A stretch of DNA of 64,000 bases from Macquaria australasica (lineage: Eukaryota; Chordata; Actinopteri; Centrarchiformes; Percichthyidae): the NCBI GenBank assembly GCA_005408345.1, contig SEMN01000018.1, forward strand, positions 659,501 to 723,500, given 5' to 3'. Positions within the stretch are counted from its first letter, which is position 1, and each line of letters begins with the position of its first letter. The position numbers were made by a program, and so were the translations under genes. Of this stretch, positions 10,581 through 62,540 are shown piece after piece. Below the pieces are notes generated by a model. That model was given only the letters and a program-made list of their open reading frames with translations, made no database searches and had not been told where the DNA came from.

Positions 10581-11657
10581 GGGCATTGGGACTAAAGATT
10601 TCTAACCATAACCCATTTTTAGCCAAATACATCCTATGAATATTCACTCCATCTCCCATGCACTTCAATTGAAGCCTGGATTGTCGGCCAATAGAAACAC
10701 TGGTGCGCTGTGTTTACAGATGTCATTATTCTAGCCATGACACTGTTTAGTACAGTATTCTGGGATCACGCTGATCAATATGATATCATACTGTATTCCT
10801 ATACAACCTACGTCAGTTCAGTACTATGACTTTTAGCTTACAATGAATTTAGGCTGACTAATAATGTCAGCTTAACCTAATAAGAATAATAGTCTATTCA
10901 CCATCTATTACATATCTGAGACACACGTCTGTGTGTTTATACAAACTAAAATATTGTAATTATCTCCTCAGTAGATTTATTTATTAATTTTAACTACTCT
11001 CCATCCCAGCATTGTCTGAGTGAGACAATTGTATCCTATATTACTGGCTGTAATTGTCTCTTCTGTTTTTTTTGTTTTTTTTGTTTTTTTGTTTTTTGTT
11101 AATCTGTTTCAGCTTTTCTGTATCTGCTTGTGTTGCCGTGTATGCGCTGTCAAATTGGTGCCTGTTTGCTTGTGCTCTTTTTCTATTTGCAGCATGTTTT
11201 TAAATGCCTTGTATGTGTTGTGAAAGTCCCTGCCTGTGTTTTGCTTGTGCTTTATCTATTTGCATGTGTTTTCTCAAGCTGCAGTGTGCTGAGCTCTCTG
11301 CCACCATAGCTTTCACTGTTAACACATACGGTATCCAAATGTCAAATTGATGTTCATATAATGGGATGAATAGTCTGAATTAGCAGAGAAGAACTTTTAG
11401 TCTGCAGTTATATGTTTTTTCAGTGGCCCCAAACAAGATGGCTGTCATGTGTTCAGAGTAGAAATGTTTCTGTTGGGCCGAAGGTGAGAGATTATAGTAC
11501 ATTTGTCATTAGAGTCCCTGGTTAAAAAGACGTCCTCTTGCTCAAGATAGCTTGTTGTTTTGACCACATGTCCTGGCTTGCATAAACAAGGTTAGCAGTT
11601 ATGTTATGCCTGCCATAAGTGAAAATATTTTGTATCTTTACATTACATAGGTCTCAA

Positions 11658-12018
11658 GAGCTAGGTGATATGTTGATGTAACGTAGATTAAGTGATAATA
11701 GATTAGTTATTATCTGGGAATCTGTTTATTGTAATATGGTGACTTATATGTAGCTTATATTTGTGTTTACTTGTCTTTTCATTTTCAAAGATAGCTCAGT
11801 GTTGTACCAGAGTTAAATGAACAGTATCTGCATCTCTTACATGTATCGGACGTCATATCCACATTACCATTGTTTTCCTCAAAATGTGTGTGTACATTTC
11901 TTCTGATTCAGCTAATGGTGTACATACTGCATATTGCCACATTATATTGATGTGTCTTAATATAGAGGTATTCGGTCAAAAATATTGGGATATTTTGTTT
12001 TGACGATATCACCCACCC
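11658..12018. mobile_element. probable MITE with GGTGATAT-type inverted ends
   Basis: The left end AGGTGATATG and the right end GACGATATCACCCACC are imperfect inverted repeats about 360 bp apart. The internal GTATTCGGTCAAAAATATTG segment recalls a common fish element. No target-site duplication is clear. Confidence 0.5.
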
Positions 12019-14339
12019 CGTCATTGAAGCCAGCTAACTCCTTCTATGAAAATACACACCTTCTGAAAGCAGATCCCCCCCCAGGGTAAAACGAATACTT
12101 TTGTACAGCCACTGTTACATTTGTGTAAAGTAATCTCAAGATGCCTTATCAGTCACCAGGAAACTGTGAAAGCTTGTATGAACCATACGTTTTCTGTATT
12201 CAGTCAGTACTAAGTACAGCAGTTCAGTGTTGCCTTATATGTCTATCTTCCATAGAAGATTATGGTGTGCATGTAACAAGTGGTTATTGTTGTGAAAAAG
12301 ATCCCATCGAGAACCTGTTTTATTGGAAACACCCAGTTATTCACACCCCATGCACACCTTTTATTCTTTGAAAGTGACAGATATTCATGTATCAGTGTAA
12401 AGTTGCACTGAGATCAGAATTTGGACCCACATATTAGCCGTCTGATTTATTATATAACTACTGTAGGCTTAGGGCTGTAGAGTTTGTTGATAAGACAGTG
12501 CAAACTACACAGCAGTGCAGGAATTAAAGACTTCAAGCTAAGCTGGTTTATATGGCATATGTTGTGATCATTAGGAGCATGGCAGGAGGCTCCCCTGAAC
12601 TCCTAGAGCTATTGATTTCAAAACAATGCATTACCAACGTAAAAAAAAAAGAGAAAAAATGTTCTTATCTCTTTAACACTGTCGCATATGCACTTTGACA
12701 AACTGTGGCAGTGAATTTGTTGTATCTTGATGGCTGTTAAAAGTAGCTGATAATATTAATAACAGCTCTTTTTTTAAAGTTAATATTAGGCCAAAACCTG
12801 TTTCTGATGCAACTGCAGAGCCTTTATGGCAATTTGGTACTGACTGGCATTCTGTTATTTACACATCAATATTAGCAGCATTTCTTTGGTGAGCAATTTA
12901 TAATTTTTGTCTCACTGTGAATGAGACACTAAAATATTCAGAAAATGAAGCACTCTAGGAACCTGCAGGTATCCATAAAGCTTAGAAATGTATATTGGTC
13001 TAGTCCACTCTGAATGTGCTCAATTTATTTCAGTCAATTTCTAAGTCCACATTCAAATGGAAGTCAGGCAAACACACAGCAAATCAAATTTGTGTTTGCT
13101 CTGCACTTTGTTATTCACCACAGCAGCTCTATCACTAACTGCAGTATATAGCAAAGGGAAGAGGAACTGAGATGAGGTGAAGTTTTGCTTCTCTAACACA
13201 GGTAGTCTCACTTCTACTTCTGTAGTGAGGAAGTAAGCACCTGCTTCAGCGCAGCACTACTTCCCTTTTACCTCTTTTTGTAAGCTTAAGCCTGGGCAGA
13301 CTTCATGTGAGGTAGCCTGCACTTTATCACTCAGGGATTTTGTATTATACTGGCGAGAGGTGTTTCAATTACATGGCTGCAGTAGGTCATTATGTACAGT
13401 ACCATAATGCCATATACACTTGTACATATGTCTATTTACAGTTGGTCATTTAAAGTAAAGACATCTGTTAATTGAGCTTTCTTATTACCAATGATTGGTA
13501 AGGTAAATAACACAGGTGTTCTCAATCTCTGTCTAATTAGTTGGATGTCTTATCTCGTCTTGATGAGTGAGGTCAGAGTGCCATGACCTGGTCAGATGGC
13601 TGTGTGGTGGTGATAAGAAACTAAACGCCACTGAACTGCTGGCTCATCCAAAAAAAGGAAGTCTGAAATGTCTTTCAAAGGCTGCTAACCTGCAGTTTGA
13701 CTTGCACAGTCAGATCCAGGACAGACAGGTAAAGCATAGCAGCATTTTGTTATATGTGCGTATATAATTTCATTGTTTACTGTCATTACTGTAAATGTTA
13801 TCGGCCTCCACAATATTTACGGACCTTTACACTGAGGTAACTTGGTATTAAAATAGGAAAGGCATCACTCTGTATTTAGAACTTGATCAAATTTACTTTC
13901 AAGGAGGTGACACACTTATAAGCCACTTCAGTGAGGGGTGTTAATGTAAGCTTATTACACAGAGATCGAAAACAAAACACTTCAGTAGCTCTCACAGAGG
14001 CTGCTGCTTCAATGTTGCGAGGACTACATAGTGTCTTTTGGCTAATTAATTGCAGAAAACAATGACAGCGTGAGTATTTACTGAAATTAATGCCTCCCTT
14101 TAATCTGTGACTCAACAGGTGGACCTTTGGTCGGATCTTACAAGCAGTGAGAAAATAACACTGATTGCAATGCGTTTACTAAGAGGCTCGCTAATTGTAA
14201 AATTGGAGAAATGAGGCACCACCTTGTATTCTGTCATTTTTTACTCTCTGCAGGTGACAGGGTAGACAGGTAAGATTCCTCTGTAGTTGACCCACAGGAC
14301 AGGAAATTAAGATTTGTTACAACTTTTTGTCCAAGATTC

Positions 14340-14640
14340 CAGGGAACGATATGCAAAAACAAATCATATTGCGATTGTTTTGACAAATATTGCGTTTGTG
14401 TTGTGAGTCGCAGTTTTAGTGGGAATGGTAATTTTTGCATTTCATTTTCACTGAAAAAAATATAAAAATATTGATGATGTTATTTTTGTTGGGGCATCTC
14501 TGTTGCACCACAAGGCTTCATTTATAAAAAGGTATGTTGTGACACATTTTACTTTCATCAGAAAATTGCAGCTCCTGTGATTTGGATATTGCACTTGGCC
14601 ATATTGTGATTGTGATAATATTTTGATTAATTGTTCAGCC
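14340..14640. mobile_element. hAT-like MITE with 8-bp target-site duplication
   Basis: The body starts CAGGGAACGAT and ends ATTGTTCAGCC, imperfect inverted ends. CAAGATTC lies on both sides (14332-14339 and 14641-14648) as a perfect 8-bp duplication; the matching stretch extends to 12 bp, CCAAGATTCCAG, if edge bases are counted. The inside (ATATTGCACTTGGCCATATT, GATAATATTTTGATTAATTG) matches my memory of a widespread teleost repeat. An 8-bp duplication fits the hAT superfamily. Confidence 0.7.
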
Positions 14641-15954
14641 CAAGATTCCAGTTCATTTTTCTATTCTTTCATGGATCTTGTGTCTCTGATGATACTCTTT
14701 AAACAGGGCTTTTTGTCTTCTTTTGCATTTTGTGCTTTTAAACAAGTCAGTAACTGATGTAATCAACTGTAAGAGCCAAAATCAGTGAAAATCGTTTTTG
14801 AATAGATTTCTATATTTTGAATAATAATCAGGTTTTTTTTTTGGCACAGTTAAAGTATTCTGATCTGTAAGAATTAAGGTTTAGTTTTTATATGATGATA
14901 GTTTATTGGTTAATTTAGACTCTACTGCACATATGTAGATGCCTGTAAACAAATGTGTTTTTAGTTATGTAGTGATTACACAGGTGGGTCAGTTTGTAGA
15001 CAATGTGCAAGCAGTTTGGAAGCACACAGCTTTTGACTGTATCTAAAGAAAAGGAAATATTTCTGTACTACCCGCCGGATACTGTTGGAATTATGAAAGC
15101 TGAAATAAACGCCAGCATCGATATTCAAAAAGTCTGCACGAGTTTTATGCACCATAGCACACCTGTGGATGTTGGATTGTTTGGATACGAGTCAGAACCT
15201 TTCTACTGCCTCCATTGAAAGAAGCAGCTTAGTTATGAAAATGAGAACAAAGAACTGAAATGTTGATGCTACAATAACCACTTTATACATATGGGAAAAA
15301 TTGGAAATTAGTTTTATGTTTTGCTTTTTTAAAATCTTCAGGCAGTTGTATTTTGAAATGTTTTCATCTCACACTCTTCACAGTGAGATAGGCTAGCAGC
15401 AACAGAGTAAACAACGCTGTTTTTATTTACACTTGTATTACTAGTGCCCGCATAGCAAACATCTATCAGATGTGACACCACCATTTGGAACAGAGGCATC
15501 TGCAGGGTAAAGATGCAGCAGTAACTTGTTTTGACTCATTCAGCTTGGGAAATGTGATCCCTTAATGTGAGATTTCTCACTTCAGTCTGTACGCTCAAAA
15601 TCCTTGTACTGATTTTTTTTTAAATTGTAAAATACCATGTGCTCTTTCATTTGGTTGTGTATGGGTCCAGCATTTGCTTAGAAGCTTAGTGAATGTGAAC
15701 AATCACTTTGTTATTTGAGATTTCTTACCTGTCACACTAGAGAACATATTGCATGTTCAAATTTGTGAATGTCACAATTATTGAGTGCCTCATCACTTAC
15801 CAACTACAGATTTTAAAAATCTAATCCTTTTGGCCAGGTTCTCCTTTGGGTACATGTTGAATGTGAATCTAACTTGATGCATCTTATATCCGTTAAATGT
15901 TTTTTGTGTTTGTTTGTTTGTTCCCTCAGAGTGCCCCGCTGTCTCAGTTTCTAG

Positions 15955-53755
<37,801 letters not shown>

Positions 53756-53955
53756 GTAATCTAAAGCAGATCATTTCGTGTTGCTTTATACAGTACATAT
53801 GCACAATACTGAAATTGTGTGTTTGAGAGAGTGTTTGTGTTTAGTGAGTTGCTTGGACCAACTTTGGACCGAATATCATTTCCATTTGTCAACAAGTTTG
53901 AGTGTAAGCAATACCTGCACTTTACTTTAGTGTCTCTCAAGTAAGAGAATGTTTA

Positions 53956-54661
53956 AGCCGGGCGGACACTGTACGGCCGACTTCAGCCCCGAATTGGTCG
54001 CCCCCGACTAATTTTCGAATTGGGCCAAATTTCTGCCAGATCGTTGCCATTTGACAAGCAGTTTGAGGGCGGTCACAACGCCTGATTAATTGTCTGAACG
54101 ATCAACGATCTGGCTCTCGGACGATTGGATGGATTTCTGGCAGGTCAGAAATTTTGGTCAGCTGTTTGCAGTTTGAGCAGTTCCATGGTATGATTTCCCG
54201 CATGGCTGCAGTCAAAATATCTGTTATAAACCTTATTGACCTTGTTTTAATGTTATTGCAGTGGTATTTTACATGCTGTGGCCAAAACTGCAGTCTTGAG
54301 ACTGCTGTGATATAAAACTCAACTACGCTGCAGAACGGACTCCATATTGTCTCCATCTTCCAGCCATCTGCGGCTCCATGTTTGTCTTTTTTCTTCTTAC
54401 TCTCCGTTCATAGTAGAATTGCACAAAGGAACGGAGCCTTTCTCTCTTTTTGTCAACATTGTTGAGGATGCGGTTGTCTTGTTTGAATAAACTTTATTGT
54501 AATGTGTCAATGGCCAAAACGGGCCGGGTGTTCCTTGTTTACCATCAGTGTGAGCAGGTCGATTGATCATTACAGTGTGAGCATAAAAGTTGCAGATTCG
54601 AACATGTAGTGTGAGTTAACACAACGTAAAAGATAAATAAAAACACAGTGTCTGCCCAGCT
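53956..54661. mobile_element. MITE of about 0.7 kb with 18-bp terminal inverted repeats
   Basis: AGCCGGGCGGACACTGTA at the left and CACAGTGTCTGCCCAGCT at the right are reverse complements at 15 of 18 positions, and the similarity continues weakly for a few bases outside. The interior has no transposase-like frame. Probably a nonautonomous hAT-like element; no clear target-site duplication was identified. Confidence 0.75.
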
Positions 54662-57221
54662 GAAAATACAGTTAATGCCATCATTTTATACACATACAGT
54701 ATTTTTGCTGAGCTTTGTTGTTGTGCTTTTAGGTAGCTACAAATCAAACTGTACACTGGGCATCATTTCCTCACACAACCCTCAACTACACTGAGCCAGC
54801 TAATTCAATTAAAAGAACACAGCAGTCTGTTTGTGATCAAAAATATAAAACTGAATTTTCCTTTGATCCGTGTGTCTCCTTCAGTTTTGACCTTATCAAA
54901 ACAATTAGCAGCTTTTTTTCCACACCAGCTTCTAATGAATCATAAAGAGATCAAATAGGAAGCAAGAGAGCAGAGGAGCAAGGCAGGGAGGGACAATGAG
55001 AGGGAAACATAAAGAAGAGAGTAGCAAGATAAAAAGCGAGAGAGGTGGGGATAAATTGAATGAGAGAGGGGCAAAGTGCTTTGCTCTCCTTGACAGGCCC
55101 CAGACCCCCTCTGTCAACCTAGTCCATCAGAGATGTGCAGTCTAGATGAGATTTATTCATCTTTGCAGGGAGTGTCTGTGTGAGTGCTCAAGTGCGTGCT
55201 TGCGTGTGTGTGTGTGTGTGTGTGAGCAGGGTTTAAGTTTACTAAGAGAGGGCTTTTGTCAAGCTTTTCTCTGGGATTTAGTTTGGTGGCAGCAGAGTTC
55301 TTGTTAGACTGTTGGAGGAGAGAGGAGCAGTTGAGACGAGACTCCTCAACTCTGTGGTATTTTTCTAAATCCTGTGGTGGTGTTGGTTTTATTGAACTGC
55401 ATTGTTTTGAAAGTTTTGTCTAATATTTTGCCCCCCCCTTCACATACATGGATGTACAGAATAGTAAAAGCCCCTCAAAATATAGTCCTGTAAAACATAA
55501 CCACAAACTAAGCCTCAGTATCTGACACAGTGCCAACACATATTGAGTATAGCTGTTTATTGAGTGTACTGCTGTACTAAGTGTATGTGTGCGTGTTGTG
55601 TTTTTTTACATAGACTGTACATACACTATTTTGTTGTCACTATGTCTTAGTTTGTGTGCATTTATTTGTGTTTGTGTGTGATAGAGGGTGGGTGTTTGTG
55701 TGAGTGCATGCCCTCTTTATTGACCTACATGGAGTATCAGTGGCAGCTGGATGATAAGGAAAAATTAAAAATGTAGGGTGGGACACAGCATGAAGACAGC
55801 AGCTCTGGCTCAAAATCTCTCTCATGAAGGAATGTACGGATGGACAGAAAGGGGAGGTGGACAACTGAAAAAGTGGGATCGGGAGAGGTTAATGTCTGAT
55901 TAAACAGTCCAAACCACAAATGTAAAGACTTGACCTGCAACCAATAAATAACAACAAAACAAAAACATGCAATAATCCAGTTGTCACAAATCATTAAAAT
56001 GCCAATTACGTCTTTTATTAGAAATTAACAAACATGACTATTTACAAAAGATGAACGTGGGGTGTAGAGAGTAATTGCATCAGTAGTGGGTGGAATGTAT
56101 CGATGAGAAATGTGTATGTTAGTGTTGAAGGCAGCAAAATGTCAAACCAAACCAAGACCTGGAGGAGTGAAGCCTAGGACAGAGAGAGAGAGAGACAATG
56201 AGAAGGAGCTGGCATTTATAGCCTTGGTGGAGGCCTGAACGGGTGCCACCAAATTACAATAACAACCCTCCCTGACTGCAAACTCCTGAAAGAGAAGACA
56301 AGTTAGTCCAGTGCAGGCAGAAAGGGAGGGGTCGTAACACAGTCATACAGGTGGATCTAAACTGACATTTCTCTGTCTGTGGATAAAACTTACAGTGTTG
56401 CCGTGTACAGATCCATTTGGACAAATTCGTGTCTTGGAAGATTGACTGACAAATCTATGTTACAAGGTATTGCAGTCATACATAAACTGGTTTGAAATGA
56501 GCATGAAGGTTCATTCTTGACTTTAGGAATACGTACAGTATCTGTAATAAAGGTTCACTTTGCTATTTCTATAGCTTTTGGCCATACCTGTGTGGTTTGA
56601 AGTACATATAGATTGACAAAATGTTTCAACATATTACAAGCTATTCAGTGAAACTTTGATTTTTTTTTCCACTTCATTGTTAAATATTAAGAAAGCTATG
56701 CACCAGATTGTTAAAATATTTGCATGCCAAGATTTTTTTGAAGAACAAGCACCAGCTGGCCACCAAGTGTTAAGAAAATCTGGACAAAATTGTTGCTCAT
56801 AAAAAGTAATTAAAAAGCAAATATGTAGGCTAGAATATAACTTTTTTTTCAAAAGTATTGTTTTTTTCCGATTAGCTGAACCTCTCCTCACCTAACCAGG
56901 AGTGCACTGTGGTTTCTCAAAGGGAGAGAGACTGAGGGAGTGGCAGCGGCATGGAGAAAGCAGCAGGAGTTGGAGGAATTGAGGTTAGGCAGGGGATGGA
57001 AACACGTAGAGGATAAGAGAAGTGTGTGTGTATGTATATATAGAGAGAAGAGAATGAGTAAGAAAGTGGGAGGCAAAGGCTGGAGGCACGGCGGAAAAGA
57101 AACAACATAAAGATGGAGAGGGCTTATTGCATGAGGAGAAACTGAATATGTGGAAATAGTTGCAATGCTGAGAATAGGATATCATTCTACTTGAGTATAA
57201 GATAGATGAGGGAGCAAGGCT

Positions 57222-57247
57222 TAACCCTAACCCTAACCCTAACCCTA
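57222..57247. repeat. interstitial telomere-like array (TAACCC), about 4 units
   Basis: Four perfect TAACCC units plus TA, the vertebrate telomere repeat on its C-rich strand, inside a purine-rich part of a ccser1 intron. Confidence 0.9.
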
Positions 57248-60200
57248 GTTGAGGTGCATACAAAAGGAATGCGTTCAGTTAGATGACATGAAGTTAGATA
57301 ACTCAGTAAGAGGAGAAAATGAATACAGGAGTGCAAGAGATGGAGGTGAGAGAGGAAAGACGAGGGAAGAGTTCGAGGAGGAGGGCGGTAGAGAAAGAGG
57401 GAAGAGAGGGAAAGAAGAAAAAAGGGTTTGAGGGAGGGGCGAGAAGAAGAGAATTTGTCCTGGCACTCCAGAAAACGACTCTGCGGGTTTAAAAATAATC
57501 TACGGTAGCCACCTGAGAGGCTGCAGTGTCACAGTGCGCCCTAGTTTAATTTAGACCCAATGCATGACATGATTTTTACCAGATTTTGTCCCAGTTAAAG
57601 TGTTCTACTGTATAAAGACTGAAGTAAAAATCTTACACTAGAGTTGTTGCCAGAGGTGTATTCAGAGCACCAGTGAGTTAAAAAAAAAAAAGTCTAGGAC
57701 AGCAACTTTTGTACCTTTTTATTAATTGACATTTGTGTACATTCACCTTTGTTTCAGCAGACATGAGGAACTTCTTTTTATAGTGAAGCATTTATCATTG
57801 TGTCAGATGCTACGTAATTAGAAATTAATAATGTATAATTATAATGACTGCAAATTTATAATTATGGACTGTTCTCCACACCGAGGCCGCAGTATGAGAG
57901 GGTTAAAAAGATACATGTGCACAGGGAAACGTGTAAAGATACAAGTTTCATGAGCACACACACTGTACACAAAACAGGCAATCATAAACACACATGTCCT
58001 CACACGCATATAAACATGTACAAAATGTCATTAGAAAAAGCAGGAGCACAAAGCAGACTGCCAGTCTCATCTCTCTCTTTCTCTCTCCATCTTTGTCTCT
58101 TCTTTCTCTCCTTTTCCCCAAACACTATTTCTGTCTGCTGTCTGAGCCTCACACTAACAGCTAGGATGGTCAGTTTCTCACACACACACACACACACTCT
58201 CACAAACTGAAGTGTGCTAATGTGTGACAGAGAGGGAGAGGTGATCAAAGGAGTTCTTGGGATTTTATGTCCTGAATTCTGTGTTTTCTGTTAAATCTCT
58301 GTTCCTCCGTATGCGTGTTTCTCTGATATGAGTTCTTGCGATAAAATCAAAACCCTTAGTAGTGAAATTTGAAGAGGTTTTTTACATCTCAAATGAATCA
58401 TTACGCCAACATCTTAGAAAGTCACTTCAGTCTGGGGTTGGTTGCACAAAGACATGTTAAACCGATCTACTGCATTAGGTCAGTTTTTTTTCTTAGACTC
58501 ATCAAATGCTGCTTTGCAATAGTTGTTTAATAAGGACAACTATCCCACCCTGTGCTCAACACTAAACAGCCGTGTTTCTGAAATAACAATCCATGGCACC
58601 TGCTGATAAAAGGAAAACATGACTCATAATTAGTTGTTTGCTATCAGGGTTGTGGAGTGAGCAATGACAACAGAAAGAGATTTAAGAAACTGGAGAAACA
58701 CCGTAGAAAAATAGATACATATTATTTCTGCTCTGACACTCAGCTTTGAATATTCACTGTAAAACGTCTTTAAAGCAATTTAGATTATTCCAGCCGGCAT
58801 ATGTTTTCTGCTGGTTTGAGTGGAGCTGAGCAGCTTAAAAGGCTTGGTCAATTGCAAAAGAGTCTTAATTCACTCACATAGACAATTAATCCTTAAAATA
58901 CTCAAGAATTATATCTGAAGCCTGACTATTTGTTAGATCTAAGCCATAGTTAAAGCTGTGCAAGCAGCTCCTGGTCCTCTAATATTTCACTTTTTACATC
59001 ATCACCGATGATGGGTTCCAGCCTCTGCAAAATGAAATACAGTAGAAGTACAGTATTTCATTGCATTTAATTAGCCTATTTGCTATATTTGATATGTCTC
59101 AGTGATAATTCATTAGGCAGCTCAGTGGCAATTTCTACATTTTAGGACATCTAGGCAGGTGACATCTCTTCTACTTCGAACTGCGTAAAAATCACAGAAC
59201 TGGTTGGACAGGTTACCTAACTGTTTCTGCGCGAGGTGTCAGTTTTAGTACCTTCAGAGGTGCTTGAGACAGATAGAGTACCTATAACATCACATGCCTG
59301 CTGCTGTTCACCAGACACAACATGTCCTTCACTTTATATAGGAGGATTACAGCCTCACAGCTTCTCTTGCACAGTTTGTGTTCAGATGCACAGAAATGTT
59401 TATTTTCAAAGCTGCTGAATTATAGCATACTTGAGAGATAATGGTGACCTGGTCTTTAGATTCTACTGACAGCTGAATTAATTCATAAAGACAGGTGACA
59501 AAGGTCACAGTCTTTATTGTACATTCTTGAAGGCATGATACCGTCTGTATGTGCAAATAACACATTTGTCATCACCTCCTTTTTTTTTTTTTTTTACACT
59601 TAAGCTTCTTCTCTTGCCCTCTTCTGTCAGTGTGCATAAATAGTATGCTATTAAAGTCATAATTATAGTCAGTGAGGCAGGCATGCAGTAGATAAACACA
59701 GACAGCAAGAAGACAGAAATGAAGACATGGACAAATATTTCACACCAGAGGTAGGCAACTTAATGCTGGATCAGTGTGCACAGGTTTGTGTGTGTGTTTT
59801 TGAGATGGCCTATGTTTTCTAATCCAGCCATTAATATAAAGAGTTGGGTTCTTTACTGTATATTTGTCCAAGCAGCCACATGAGACAACTTATAACCACA
59901 CCAAGGACTGATGTATTAAATTTAGACTTGTATTGCTCTTATCCAGGGTTCATTTGGCTTGAGCGGCCTACATTGTGGCACGTTTTGTACTTAGTGTTTG
60001 TGCTCCAGTTCCAAGCAAGATATTAAGTACACCACTTTGTACCTAATGTTGAGGATGCACTATTTTAGCAGTTAGTATACATGAAGTAAAGTGCTTTAGC
60101 ACCAACTGGAAATGTGCTAATGGACATAAATCAGACAAAGGGATTGGAAAATGACACTTTTCAGATAAAAAAAGCCAGTAAAATTCACAATGTAAAATGC

Positions 60201-61776
60201 CAACGATTCATTACTTTTTTTGTTTTGTGTGGTTGCTGGATCAAACATTTTTTCACAGTTTTTTTCTCTAGTTTTTCAAGCTGTGAGTTGCGCTACCATC
60301 TCTCTTTTGTGTTGCACTTTGGGACAATAGTGTCCTTCAGCACCACACTGAAAATCAAGCAATTCATTGCTTGATCTGCATGCTGGCATTTTTCAATATA
60401 CTTCATTTTGTAATTTTTACATGGTCAGAACTTCTTCATAAAGTAATTGCCTACAGTACATGTGTGATCTACTTGGTCTCGACACCACTAGTAGAATGGG
60501 TTTCCTTTTAGATCTTCTGACCAAGAATTCTTGGCTGTTGTTCAGGCTATATTAAAAACTTAAAGTGATTGAGCATTTGACTTTAGATATGTGAATACTG
60601 CTCAGACCTTAAGTTTTTTGTTTAAGTTTTTTTTTAAATTTTTAATTAAAGTTTAATTATTGCTTCTTAAACATACAACACTTTTGTATGCTGTCATCCT
60701 GTTAGAAGTGAAGTTATTGAGGAGGTGCTGTTCTGGCCAAATGGGGTATGCTGTGAGCCTAAAATGTAGTGACACTCCAGCAATGTATGGTCAAGGTGTT
60801 TATACCATTTACATCTCTTCCAGCCCCTTCAAGTCACAAGCATTTGTGGTTTAAGAAGTGCAAAGTTGTGGATAGATAAATTGATATAAAGATAACAAGG
60901 AAAAGGCATTTAATTATGTTGTTATTTCTCACACCCCTCTCCCAAATTTCAAGAAATTGGCAATTTGCTGAACAAATTGAAGGAAGAGGAGTGTTGAAAT
61001 AATAGATAAACAACATTTTCTCAAATGTGTGTTTCTCAAAAAAGTTAACAGATTGAATAATTTCTTCTAACAAAGGGAATGTAATTCATCTTCATACCCT
61101 TTTCAACTTGCTGCTGATTGCAAGCATAGAGTGGCCGCAACCTCTATACAAAATCACATAAAGTGGATGCACTCCAATGGTTTTGATCAGATTTATCCCC
61201 TCTGAGGCCGTTCCAATCACATTAGAAATAAATGTGCATGTCCCACTTTTCTTCCACAGCCTTTTCCATTCAATTCAGCCTTGAAAATTTGGTGGTAATG
61301 CCACCTGATGTGTGACTTAATGCATATTGTGGTTCTTTTTTCAGCAAGCAGAATACAGTTTCTCATTTTAGTTTTAGCTTTGTCAATGTTTTCCTCTTTT
61401 TAAATGATTTAGGGTAGTCCATGGTAGGGCTGCTCAGCAATGGGTATTTGAGCCAAGAAACAACAAAGTTAGGCCAGTACATGTTTTTTTGAATTGTAGG
61501 TCATCACTTTAGGTCTAATGAGCATGTCCTTTCCTATGACACTGAACTCTGTGTGTCCTAGTTGAAGTACATTATCTCTGTCTGTCTGTTTTTTTTCCTT
61601 ATCCTTCTGTTTTTCTCTCACAGCTTATACCCATCTCCTTCTCTTTCTTTCTGTTTATACTCTTAAGGTCTTGTCTGACACGTAAACAAACCACACAAGT
61701 CAATAAAGTCTACATGGATTTAGGCATAAGCCTTTTCTGAACATTTGAAAAACAACTTCTGATATACATGCAGGGT

Positions 61777-61779
<3 letters not shown>

Positions 61780-61820
<41 letters not shown>
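61780..61820. repeat. CA microsatellite
   Basis: About 20 CA units. A GT run (61995-62022) lies 175 bases downstream, so the pair is an imperfect inverted repeat. Confidence 0.95.
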
Positions 61821-61822
<2 letters not shown>

Positions 61823-62466
61823 GCACAGAAGCAGTCACACTGTGCGGTTGTAGCCAGACAGCTCATTTAGAACAGCCTTGAGTCCTATGCGGGTGAGATT
61901 AATTTTAGAGGCTGACTAATGTCGTAATTGTCACAGTATGTTAGTGGTTTTTCAGTCCCATCCAAATCTCATGTTAGTAATTTTTGTGCTGTCTCTGTGT
62001 GTGTGTGTGTGTGTGTGTGTGTTCTGGCAGTAGGAAAAAAATATACCGGTATCTCCCCTGTAAAGCCAGGTAAACAGAGTCCATTCTGATTAAATACCGC
62101 TGGGTTTTGTTTTTGTTAATTGTTTTTCTGTTTCCTAGTGGGAAAGGTATTCTTTTATAGGTTTTATCACCATGGAAGCACTTAGCGAAGCTTTTAGCTT
62201 TGTCCTCCTTGACCATTATCTTGTGTCTACATTAAGCCCCCACACAGACCTCAACATCAATTAGACCTGTAAAATGAGGAAGCCAGAAAACAAAACCCAT
62301 CAAAACGTTTTTTTTTTTAAGACACTTGCAGGTCTTGAGTATGTTGGCCTGTACGTCTGTTTCTTTAACTTTCTGAAACTGACGATCTGACAGTCAGAAG
62401 CGTGATTGGCCAGGTGTGCAGAGGTGAGAATGTAAGCAGGGTTTCACAGGGTATCTGCTGGTCTTG

Positions 62467-62540
62467 AAAAGGCAAGTTTATTTGTACAGCACCTTTCAAC
62501 CTCAAGGCAATTAAAAGTGCTTTACATAAAACTAAAAAGT
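62467..62540 (+). mobile_element. teleost interspersed repeat fragment (copy 2)
   Basis: AAGGCAAGTTTATTTGTACA, GCACCTTTCAACCTCAAGG and AAAGTGCTTTACATAAAAC, closer to the presumed consensus than copy 1 and in the same orientation. Confidence 0.7.

Larger units (their letters stand above)
9877..15929 (+). other. ccser1 intron 1
   Basis: About 6 kb. It holds the rest of the CpG island to about 10150, a repeat fragment starting near 10447, a T-rich (T7G)-like tract at 11064-11100, an element with GGTGATAT-type ends at about 11658-12018, and a transposon fragment with target-site duplication at 14340-14640. No coding exon is seen. Confidence 0.6.

Noticed and set aside
57222..57247. Chromosome end
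   Set aside because: Only four units, internal, with intron sequence on both sides.
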